This document shows, in pieces, positions 25,786 through 33,033 of a stretch of 35,265 nucleotides of DNA (positions are counted from its first letter, which is position 1; the number at the start of each line of letters is the position of its first letter). The notes under the pieces are model-generated. The model ran no database searches and was not told where the DNA came from. It was given only the letters and a program-made list of their open reading frames with translations. Position numbers and translations under genes: made by a program. The DNA comes from Bryobacterales bacterium (GTDB lineage: Bacteria; Acidobacteriota; Terriglobia; Bryobacterales; UBA6623): the NCBI GenBank assembly GCA_028819235.1, contig JAPPMC010000216.1:1-35265 (forward strand), written 5' to 3'.

Positions 25786-26961
25786 ATGATTCCACGATTC
25801 CTTCAATTCCACACACTGACGGGCTATGTCGCGACACTGCTCAATCGCGACGACGTCGGTCGGGCCAAGCGGTTGCCATTTGGTGGCACCGACCGAATTC
25901 GCGTTTCCTCCCAGTGCTTGAAGAGGCACTGGAGGGAGGCCACGGGCACTTGGTCACTGCAGGACTTGGGCAGTGGGAAATCGGTCCGGTCTCGGCGCGT
26001 CTTCAGTGACGTCATTGCCGACAGGCTGAAGGCCCAAGGCATGGAGATCGACCAGATCGTCAATGTTCTCACGCCGATTCGTTCCGCCGTTCTCGGCGAG
26101 AGCATCAAGGCAAGAGCGGCAAGGACGGCCGCCAAAGAGGGAGACGGAGCCAGTGCACTTGAGAGTCTGCGCACCGATCAGGTGATCGTTCTCGGCACCC
26201 CCGAAATTGCGTTCCTGGCCAGCCTTGCGCAAGAGCTCTTCCGCGAGAACCCGGCGGACCCGGCCAAGGCGGTGCAGGCCTACTTCAAGCAGAAGGCGAC
26301 CCGTGACAACCTGAAGGCCTTGGGCATGGGAGCCGGTCTCGATGCGGCGATTTTCGGACGCATGGTTACGTCCGACCTGCTGGCCCGGACAGATGCGGCC
26401 ATACACGTCGCCCACAGTTTCACGGTTCACGGGGAGGACGCCGAGCCGGACTACTTCTCGGCGCTGGATGACTTGCTCTCAGCACACGGCGAGCTCGGAT
26501 CTGGCCATATCAACACGAGCGAGCTGACCAGCGGACTGTTCTACGGCTACTTCGCAGTGGATCTCCAGCTCCTTGCCGGCAATCTGTCCGGAGACTGGCA
26601 ATTGGCCGCGGAGGTGGTGCATCGGCTGGTTCATCTGGTCGCCACGGTTTCGCCTGGCGCCAAGCTCGGGGCGACCGCCCCGTACGCGTGCGCTGAAGTG
26701 ATGCTTGCAGAGGCCGGCGAGCGACAGCCCCGTACAGTAGCCAACGCCTTCATGAGCGCAATTCCGAAGCGGGGAGTCAAGCAGAAGGCAATGGCAGCGA
26801 TGGGCGACTACCTTGGTCGCTACGACGCGATGTACGGAAGGCACGAAGAGCGGCGAGTGGCCACGATGATCGAACCCGTCACAGGCAGCCACGGCGAACG
26901 CGTCACGTTGGACCAGCTCGCGGGGTGGGCATCCGATAAGGCCAGAGCGGCCTCCTCATGA
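25786..26961 (+). CDS. cas7: Cas7e (CasC/Cse4), crRNA-backbone subunit of Cascade
   Basis: 391 residues from ATG 25786 with GGAGGTGAC at 25771-25779. The same frame is open to 25609 inside cas11 but the family start FLQFHTLTGYVATLLNRDD identifies the true N-terminus. Further family signatures are VGRAKRLPFGGTDRIRVSSQ, CLKRHWREATG, DAAIFGRMVTSDLLARTDAA, HVAHSFTVHG, DYFSALDDLLS, GSGHINTSELTSGLFYGYFA, VSPGAKLGATAPYACAEVML and NAFMSAIPKRG. Six copies are expected to coat the spacer part of the crRNA. The stop overlaps the start of cas5 (26958-26961), indicating coupled translation. Confidence 0.95.
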   Translation: MIPRFLQFHTLTGYVATLLNRDDVGRAKRLPFGGTDRIRVSSQCLKRHWREATGTWSLQDLGSGKSVRSRRVFSDVIADRLKAQGMEIDQIVNVLTPIRSAVLGESIKARAARTAAKEGDGASALESLRTDQVIVLGTPEIAFLASLAQELFRENPADPAKAVQAYFKQKATRDNLKALGMGAGLDAAIFGRMVTSDLLARTDAAIHVAHSFTVHGEDAEPDYFSALDDLLSAHGELGSGHINTSELTSGLFYGYFAVDLQLLAGNLSGDWQLAAEVVHRLVHLVATVSPGAKLGATAPYACAEVMLAEAGERQPRTVANAFMSAIPKRGVKQKAMAAMGDYLGRYDAMYGRHEERRVATMIEPVTGSHGERVTLDQLAGWASDKARAASS

Positions 26962-27740
26962 AGGTGCTGATTCTCCATCTGGAGGCTCCTCTGATGAGCT
27001 TTGGTGGTCCCCAGGTGGACCAGATCGGACCGACGAGACTGTTCCCGACATTGAGCCAAGTCACCGGCTTGATCGCAAACGCGCTCGGCTACACACACCG
27101 AAACGTCGGTGGACTGCAGGATCTGCAGGATCGCCTGTGCCTGGCGAGTGCCCTTGTGCGGGAGGGATCCGACCTGCTGGACTACCAGACAGTCGACCTT
27201 GGCCAGCCTCACCTGCGGAGTCCCGCGTGGACGACTTACGGACTTACCGAGCATCGATTCGGTGGTCCGGATGCTAGGTACGGAACGCATATACGATTCC
27301 GCCACTATCGCGCTGACGCCAGTATCCTAACCGCCGTGTCGCTGTCCCCTGCAGGCTTGACACCCACCTTAGGTTCCGTCTGCGACGCACTCCTGCGGCC
27401 CGCCCGTCCCCTAGTGATCGGGAGGAAGGCTTGCTTACCTTCAACGCAACTGGTGGTCGGCCTGCTGGAGGATGCCGAGAGCCTGACTCACGCCATTCAA
27501 CGCGTACCCAGCGAGTTCCCTGAGCGCTGGCGCGAGATCGCCCCCAGTTTCACTGGTACTAACGAGCTCGCGGCAGAATGGCCAGCAGACGGCCAAGACG
27601 TCCTCCCGTCCGCGGGGACAGCAATCGAGTTTCACCGAGTCGTGGACCGGAGAGACTGGCGAAACCAGCTGCACGGAGGAGAGCGCGTCGTAGCGCGCGG
27701 CTCTCTCACGGTCTGCGCCGTCGAAGATCCGAGTACTTGA
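26958..27740 (+). CDS. cas5: Cas5e (CasD), crRNA 5'-handle binding subunit of Cascade
   Basis: 260 residues from ATG 26958, overlapping cas7 by four bases. The N-terminal RAMP-type ferredoxin strand LILHLEAPLMSFGGPQVDQI, then GPTRLFPTLSQVTGLIANAL, matches Cas5e, as do DYQTVDLGQPHL, YLxDA-like ILTAVSLSPAGL and the RPLVIGRKACLPSTQLV segment with the glycine-rich region. It caps the 5' handle of the crRNA (here beginning within the ATGGACC end of the repeat). A normal member in length and position. Confidence 0.93.
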   Translation: MKVLILHLEAPLMSFGGPQVDQIGPTRLFPTLSQVTGLIANALGYTHRNVGGLQDLQDRLCLASALVREGSDLLDYQTVDLGQPHLRSPAWTTYGLTEHRFGGPDARYGTHIRFRHYRADASILTAVSLSPAGLTPTLGSVCDALLRPARPLVIGRKACLPSTQLVVGLLEDAESLTHAIQRVPSEFPERWREIAPSFTGTNELAAEWPADGQDVLPSAGTAIEFHRVVDRRDWRNQLHGGERVVARGSLTVCAVEDPST

Positions 27741-27748
27741 GGCTGCCC

Positions 27749-28594
27749 ATGACCGAACTGCACCTGATCCGGCTCCCGATCAAGTCCCGCGAGTTCACGG
27801 CATGGGCACTTGATCACGGCTTCCTGAATACTCCGCCCGGGGATGGCCGAGGCCGCCCTCGAGAAGCAGATATCGGCTACGCTCTTCACGCGCTGCTTTG
27901 CGGGCTGTTTGGCACACAGGCACCACGGCCGTTCGCAATCCCGGCGCTCGGCCAGGGCGTGCGACGGAAAGGGGATACGTTCACGTTCGAACTGCTCGGC
28001 TACGCTCGCGCGCCGATCGAAGTGCTTCATACATTGGCCCAGCTTGTTGACAGCGATCTCCAAATGCAGATCGATTGGGACAGCGCAGGCGCTAGGCCGA
28101 TGCCGACGCAATGGCCACCGGGTCTGCAGCTGCGATTCGATCTTCGGGCATGCCCGGTCCGACGGGTGCTAAGACCTTTCACTACCAAGCCAAGACCGGG
28201 GCTCCCCGGCCGGACGATTCCAAGGGGCAGCGAAGTGGATGCCTACCAGCTCGCAGCAGTGCGCGCGAGAGACAGTGGAACCGAGGTGCCCACGCGGGGT
28301 AAGGTGTACGCACATTGGCTTGCCGAACGGCTCGGACCATGCCCGGACCGCGACCAAGCTGTCTCCCTTGTGGCAGATTCCGCCCAGGTCGTGGCCTATC
28401 GGTCCGTCCGCCTTCTGCGCCGCCCGAGAGGATCGGGGGGTCGCCGCTGCGACCGATGGCTGACCCGGCCAGATGTTCGATTCACCGGGCTGCTGCGCGT
28501 GGTCGATCCGGCAAAGGTGACAGCGCTGCTAGCAAGCGGCGTTGGGCGCCACAGTGCCTTTGGCTTCGGCATGTTGCTGCTCAGGCCGGCCTGA
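27749..28594 (+). CDS. cas6e: Cas6e (CasE), CRISPR RNA endonuclease
   Basis: 281 residues from ATG 27749; the open frame reaches back to 27578 inside cas5 without conserved sequence. MTELHLIRLPIKSREFTAW is the start. ADIGYALHALLCGLFGTQ contains Tyr44 and His47, the residues expected to catalyse cleavage at the base of the repeat hairpin. The C-terminus FTGLLRVVDPAKVTALLASG, then VGRHSAFGFGMLLL, is the glycine-rich Cas6e ending. It would cut the GC-rich hairpin formed by CCCCGC/GCGGGG in each repeat and stay on the crRNA. It is longer than the ~200-220 residues of the E. coli and Thermus enzymes; the extra length lies in the second half (residues ~140-240). Confidence 0.92.
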   Translation: MTELHLIRLPIKSREFTAWALDHGFLNTPPGDGRGRPREADIGYALHALLCGLFGTQAPRPFAIPALGQGVRRKGDTFTFELLGYARAPIEVLHTLAQLVDSDLQMQIDWDSAGARPMPTQWPPGLQLRFDLRACPVRRVLRPFTTKPRPGLPGRTIPRGSEVDAYQLAAVRARDSGTEVPTRGKVYAHWLAERLGPCPDRDQAVSLVADSAQVVAYRSVRLLRRPRGSGGRRCDRWLTRPDVRFTGLLRVVDPAKVTALLASGVGRHSAFGFGMLLLRPA

Positions 28595-28613
28595 AGCTCG
28601 GCGTTGGTGTGCG

Positions 28614-29504
28614 ATGGCTAGTGTGCTGCCAGGTCGACTCGGGCTCGACACGGCGCGGATCCCTCATGTCGACCGCCACGGGTTAGTCTGGCTTGCGCGC
28701 GGCCACCTGAAAGTAGAAAGCGGCACGCTGCGCTTTCAAACCGCCGGAGGGGGCGGCTTGGATGAAGGGGACTACGCCATCCCATTCCAGATGGTGTCGG
28801 TCGTGCTGCTCGGGCCCGGAAGCACGGTTAGCCACGACGCCCTGCGGCTTTGTGCTCGACACGGAACTTGCTTGGTGGCCGTCGGACAAGACGGTGTTCG
28901 GGCCTATACGGCACCGGCCTTGGGGCCAGATGACTCGTCCATCGCACGGGCGCAGGCCACAATGTGGGCCGATCCCGACAGGCGGATCACGCTTGCGCGA
29001 AGGATGTATGCCTGGCGCATGGGCGAGGTGTTTCCGCACCGTGAACTGGCAGCATTGCGCGGGATGGAGGGAGCGAGAATGAGGGCCCTATACAAGGCCG
29101 TGGCAAGTCAGTACGGCGTGCCGTGGCATGGCCGTCGATACGATCGAGCCAACCCGGAGGCGGCTGACCTGGCCAATCAAGCGATCAACCACGCCGCGAC
29201 CGCGGTAGAAGCTGCCGCCTCAGTTGCCGTTACTAGTGTTGGTGCCCTTCCCCAGCTCGGCTTCATTCACGAAGCCTCAGGAATCGCATTCGTGCTCGAC
29301 GTCGCAGACTTGTACCGGGGTGAAGTCACACTGCCGGTCGCTTTTCGAGCAGTACGGGCCCACGGACGGAATCCACAGATCTCGCTGGAACGGCAGGTGC
29401 GCAGGCTTGCCGGTCGAGGATTCCGAAAAAAGCAGCTGATCTCTACGATGATCGGGCGAATCAAGGAGATGTTTAATGCCAATGTGCGTGGTAGTGACGA
29501 GTGA
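28614..29504 (+). CDS. cas1: Cas1e integrase of the type I-E adaptation complex
   Basis: 296 residues from ATG 28614 (an open extension to 28542 overlaps cas6e). Motifs: LPGRLGLDTARIPHVDRHGL and VSVVLLGPGSTVSHDALRLC in the beta-sandwich domain. The metal ligands are Glu152 in LRGMEGARMR, His219 in LGFIHEASG and Asp229/Asp232 in AFVLDVADLYR. Their spacing is identical to that of E. coli Cas1 (E141, H208, D218, D221), each shifted by 11. With Cas2 it captures prespacers and integrates them at the leader end. The gene overlaps cas2 by 29 bp. No cas4 is present, as usual for type I-E. Confidence 0.96.
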   Translation: MASVLPGRLGLDTARIPHVDRHGLVWLARGHLKVESGTLRFQTAGGGGLDEGDYAIPFQMVSVVLLGPGSTVSHDALRLCARHGTCLVAVGQDGVRAYTAPALGPDDSSIARAQATMWADPDRRITLARRMYAWRMGEVFPHRELAALRGMEGARMRALYKAVASQYGVPWHGRRYDRANPEAADLANQAINHAATAVEAAASVAVTSVGALPQLGFIHEASGIAFVLDVADLYRGEVTLPVAFRAVRAHGRNPQISLERQVRRLAGRGFRKKQLISTMIGRIKEMFNANVRGSDE

Positions 29505-29778
29505 TGTTCCTCCCCGCTTTCGTGGTTTTCTGGCATCCTGCATGCTCGAGATCGCTCCGGGGGTCTACACGCAGCCGGACATGTCTAAGGCTGTCCGAGA
29601 GCGCGTGTGGATGGTCTTGAGTGACTGGTTCGCCTACTTCGGCCGCGGCTCTGTGGTCATGACGTGGGCCGCGCCGAACAAGCCCGAGCGGCAAGGCCTT
29701 CTTGTCTTGGGAGTGCCAGCGAAGAACCTTGTTGAGTTCGATGGCTGTTACCTCGTGCGGCGTGACCTGCCTCCCTGA
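29476..29778 (+). CDS. cas2: Cas2e, structural partner of Cas1 (no DnaQ fusion)
   Basis: 100 residues from ATG 29476; an ATG two codons later is possible. MCVVVTSDVPPRFRGFLAS, APGVYTQPDMSKAVRERVW and NLVEFDGCYLVRRDLP align readily with E. coli Cas2e (…VVVTENVPPRLRG…AGVYV…). The protein ends soon after the core fold, so it lacks the C-terminal DEDDh exonuclease domain found fused to Cas2 in some I-E systems. A separate exonuclease of that family lies beyond the array. It ends 49 bp before the first repeat. Confidence 0.95.
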   Translation: MPMCVVVTSDVPPRFRGFLASCMLEIAPGVYTQPDMSKAVRERVWMVLSDWFAYFGRGSVVMTWAAPNKPERQGLLVLGVPAKNLVEFDGCYLVRRDLPP

Positions 29779-29827
29779 TGGCTGATCTTGCATGGAGGTG
29801 TCGCCATCTCTTCGCCTAAGTTTTAGG
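29779..29827 (+). promoter_or_regulatory. CRISPR leader (short)
   Basis: Only 49 bp separate the cas2 stop from the first repeat. Adaptation in type I-E occurs at this end. I see no obvious IHF-type site and no strong promoter here, so array transcription may begin inside cas2 or read through from the cas operon. Confidence 0.55.
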
Positions 29828-31864
29828 GCTTGCCCCGCACACGCGGGGATGGACCCGACAGGCGCGCACTGAAGGAATAAGAGCCCAAGCTTGCCCCGCA
29901 CACGCGGGGATGGACCCCGAACACCACGGAACACGCAACGCACAATGCGGCTTGCCCCGCACACGCGGGGATGGACCCCTTGATGACCAAGCGCGAGGTA
30001 AGGGAGTGGCGCTTGCCCCGCACACGCGGGGATGGACCGGTAGACGAGGGTTTGAGACTCACGGCCTATCGGCTTGCCCCGCACACGCGGGGATGGACCT
30101 GGATAGTCTTCCGCACGGACGGCCTGGTGCTGGCTTGCCCCGCACACGCGGGGATGGACCGTCTGTGTCCTTATACGGCAGGAACATCGGCTCGCTTGCC
30201 CCGCACACGCGGGGATGGACCGCCAAGATCAACGCGGCCATCGCGGCTGCCGAGGCTTGCCCCGCACACGCGGGGATGGACCCCCGAACCGAAGAACCGT
30301 AACCTTGATCCTGTTGCTTGCCCCGCACACGCGGGGATGGACCGGGAATCGACGCGAGGTAGTCGCGGTCAGCCGAGCTTGCCCCGCACACGCGGGGATG
30401 GACCGTCAAGTCTGGGTAGCCCTTGTCTCCTCGGCAGGCTTGCCCCGCACACGCGGGGATGGACCCAGTTGAGCTGCCAGACCCACTCTGGCCGTACTGC
30501 TTGCCCCGCACACGCGGGGATGGACCGGGTGGCCTGCTGCGCTTGTGGGCGACGAGGCTGCTTGCCCCGCACACGCGGGGATGGACCGGCAGCCTTCTCG
30601 ATGGCCCCCCAGATGCCGACGCTTGCCCCGCACACGCGGGGATGGACCGTCTGCAGCCCTGCAGAGAGCCCGGTGACCTGGGCTTGCCCCGCACACGCGG
30701 GGATGGACCCGCCCGAGATACCGCTGGTCATGCCGCTGTACGGCTTGCCCCGCACACGCGGGGATGGACCCACTCCCGACAATCTCGTGCTGGACGCAGG
30801 CGAGCTTGCCCCGCACACGCGGGGATGGACCCGATTACTGTTATAGGGCAATTGTCCCTACAAGGCTTGCCCCGCACACGCGGGGATGGACCCTGACAGC
30901 GCACAGCACCCCGAGCGCATTGCGGGCTTGCCCCGCACACGCGGGGATGGACCTCTCCCAGACCATAGGGATTATCAGGAATCCGCGCTTGCCCCGCACA
31001 CGCGGGGATGGACCCACGCCGCTTGGGGCGATTATCGGACGCGGGACGCTTGCCCCGCACACGCGGGGATGGACCGGGTGAGCCAGTGGACCCGGATGAG
31101 CCCAACTTGCTTGCCCCGCACACGCGGGGATGGACCGTCAGCACTCAGCGCTGCGACTACCCGTGTCCTGCTTGCCCCGCACACGCGGGGATGGACCGCG
31201 GTGAGCCGGATAGAGGGGTCGGGTGCCAACGCTTGCCCCGCACACGCGGGGATGGACCCATCTTTGATCTGGGCCGCACGCTCACCACTGCGCTTGCCCC
31301 GCACACGCGGGGATGGACCCGGTGGATGGAGTCGCGCGGGCACAAGGGGGCGGCTTGCCCCGCACACGCGGGGATGGACCCACGGTGCTCGACGACCTGT
31401 ACCGCGCCGGGTAGCTTGCCCCGCACACGCGGGGATGGACCCGTGGCGGGCCGAATTCTTGGGCTGTTGCAGAGGCTTGCCCCGCACACGCGGGGATGGA
31501 CCCCAGTCGTCAGGCCCGTCCCAACAGTTGCTCAGGCTTGCCCCGCACACGCGGGGATGGACCGCTGGCCCCGTACAGGATGTTCTCCATCCCGACGCTT
31601 GCCCCGCACACGCGGGGATGGACCCGCGACCGTGCGCCACCCGAGCGGATGCCACGCGCTTGCCCCGCACACGCGGGGATGGACCCGCCGGCGTCTTGAC
31701 CAGCGCCCCGTGCAGCATGCTTGCCCCGCACACGCGGGGATGGACCGGCGGTGGACATTCGGGCTGAGTCTTGGCTTGCCTCGCACACGCGGGGATGGAC
31801 CCTCCGAGGTCGTGTTACAAGGAGCCCCCGTCGGCTGCTCCTACCGTACTCGCAAGGATGGACC
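29828..31864 (+). CRISPR. Type I-E CRISPR array, 34 repeats and 33 spacers
   Basis: The repeat is 28 bases, beginning GCTTGCCCCGCACACG and ending CGGGGATGGACC, with a 6-7-bp hairpin-forming palindrome (CCCCGC/GCGGGG) like other I-E repeats. Thirty-two copies from 29828 to 31746 are identical and start exactly 61 bases apart, leaving 31 spacers of 33 bases (or 32 plus a 29th repeat base). Repeat 33 (31774-31801) has one C-to-T change and follows a 27-base spacer. Repeat 34 (31837-31864) matches 20 of 28 and follows a 35-base spacer. Decay at the right end places the leader on the left, after cas2, and the direction of transcription on the plus strand. I saw no duplicated spacers and none matching this window. 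Confidence 0.99.
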
Positions 31865-32018
31865 CGACGCACCCCAAGTGCGCCGTTACAGAGATAGTCT
31901 AGGAGCTACTGACGTCCACTCGCGCACCCTGTTGGCGTTGCACAACCAAGCCACTTGGATGTGCATTGCGGACCTAGACCAGAGAGCGCGGCCAATTCCG
32001 GGAACCAACAAGTTCAAG

Positions 32019-32558
32019 ATGAGTGCTTCTCCGTATCAGCCCACTTTTGCTGCCATCGACTTCGAGACTGCAAACACATCAAGGGACAGCGCCTGCGCCG
32101 TGGGTGTCGCCGTGGTCCGAGATGGTCGCCTTGCCGAACTCCGTCGCAGCCTGATTCGGCCACCCACGCGCCAGTTCACATTCACAAGCATCCACGGCCT
32201 CACTTGGAGAGATGTCCACCGTAAGCAGACTTTCGGAGCGATCTGGAGAGATCTGAGGAACTTGGTCTCGGAGGCAGATTTCCTGTGCGCCCACAACGCA
32301 TCGTTCGACCGGAGCGTCTTATGGGCTTGTTGCCGTCACCACCGTGTCTCACCTCCAAGACAACCCTTCCTTTGCACCGTAAGACTTGCGCGCTCGCAAT
32401 GGCGAATCTATCCAACGAAGTTGTCGGATGTGTGCCGAACGCTAGGAATTCCGCTCAACCACCACGAAGCTGGCTCCGACGCTCAAGCTTGCGCCCAAAT
32501 CGTGCTCAGAGCAATCGATCACGGCTGGAGATTCACCCGTCAGCACGGACGGCGATAG
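32019..32558 (+). CDS. DEDDh 3'-5' exonuclease (DnaQ-like), stand-alone, at the distal end of the CRISPR array
   Basis: 179 residues from ATG 32019; the same frame is open leftwards through the array but that is repeat translation. The exonuclease core has all five DEDDh residues: Asp14 and Glu16 in AAIDFETANT, Asp97 in CAHNASFDRSVL, and His149 and Asp154 in NHHEAGSDAQACA. IHGLTWRDV and FLCTVRLARS are further family features. No other domain is present. The family removes nucleotides from 3' ends of DNA or RNA. DnaQ-type exonucleases are known to trim prespacers for Cas1-Cas2 in type I-E, and in some species are fused to Cas2. A role in adaptation here is inferred from position only: 154 bp beyond the last repeat, same strand. 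Confidence 0.9.
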   Translation: MSASPYQPTFAAIDFETANTSRDSACAVGVAVVRDGRLAELRRSLIRPPTRQFTFTSIHGLTWRDVHRKQTFGAIWRDLRNLVSEADFLCAHNASFDRSVLWACCRHHRVSPPRQPFLCTVRLARSQWRIYPTKLSDVCRTLGIPLNHHEAGSDAQACAQIVLRAIDHGWRFTRQHGRR

Positions 32559-33033
32559 TCCCGACAACGGGGTGGACGGAATGATATGGTGGATTCTGCC
32601 AACGGTCGGGGTCGCATTCGACTGACACAGGGGCACCTTCCGCCGGAGCCCCCGCAAGGGCAGTAGATGCGCCACATCTTTCGGTCGCCAAGATCGGACT
32701 ACGCCTCAATCTGAGTAGCGCTCCGAGGGAGATGGTCACCGTCGATCAAGTCCCTGCTCAACCCAAGAGCGTGGTGTTCCCAGCCGAATTGTATTGAGTC
32801 GTAGCCCACCATGCGGGCGCATCGTCTTGCTACGGACTTGCTGAAGCGAGACCGCCAGACCAAGGCGTGCGCTCAGACAACGATGTTAGAATCCTGACGC
32901 TGTCGGAGGATTCTCACCAAGTGCCAGTCGTGCATCGTGACGCTCCAATTCAACTGAGTGGGAAATCATGCCCCACTCTTGCAACTTTGATTGTCGCCAG
33001 AAGTCGGAGTTTCCGCAAGCTGTCGGACCTTAA
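32559..33033. other. Gap of 475 bp without a recognisable gene
   Basis: No frame shows a recognisable protein or repeat. The base composition falls toward the right, in step with the AT-richer gene that follows. I found no terminator or inverted repeat that I would defend. Confidence 0.45.

Noticed and set aside
29856..31836. Search by eye for self-targeting spacers or duplicated spacers
   Set aside because: None noticed against this window; the rest of the genome and phage databases cannot be searched here.
29823..31872. Long open frames on both strands through the repeat region, with periodic RTRGDGP, PAHAGMD or PSPRVRGK peptides
   Set aside because: These are translations of the CRISPR repeats: the 61-base period cycles the frames, and no start signal or protein family supports them.
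31008..32018. N-terminal extension of the exonuclease frame through the array
   Set aside because: The added residues are repeat and spacer translation; the family start and a suitable ATG are at 32019.
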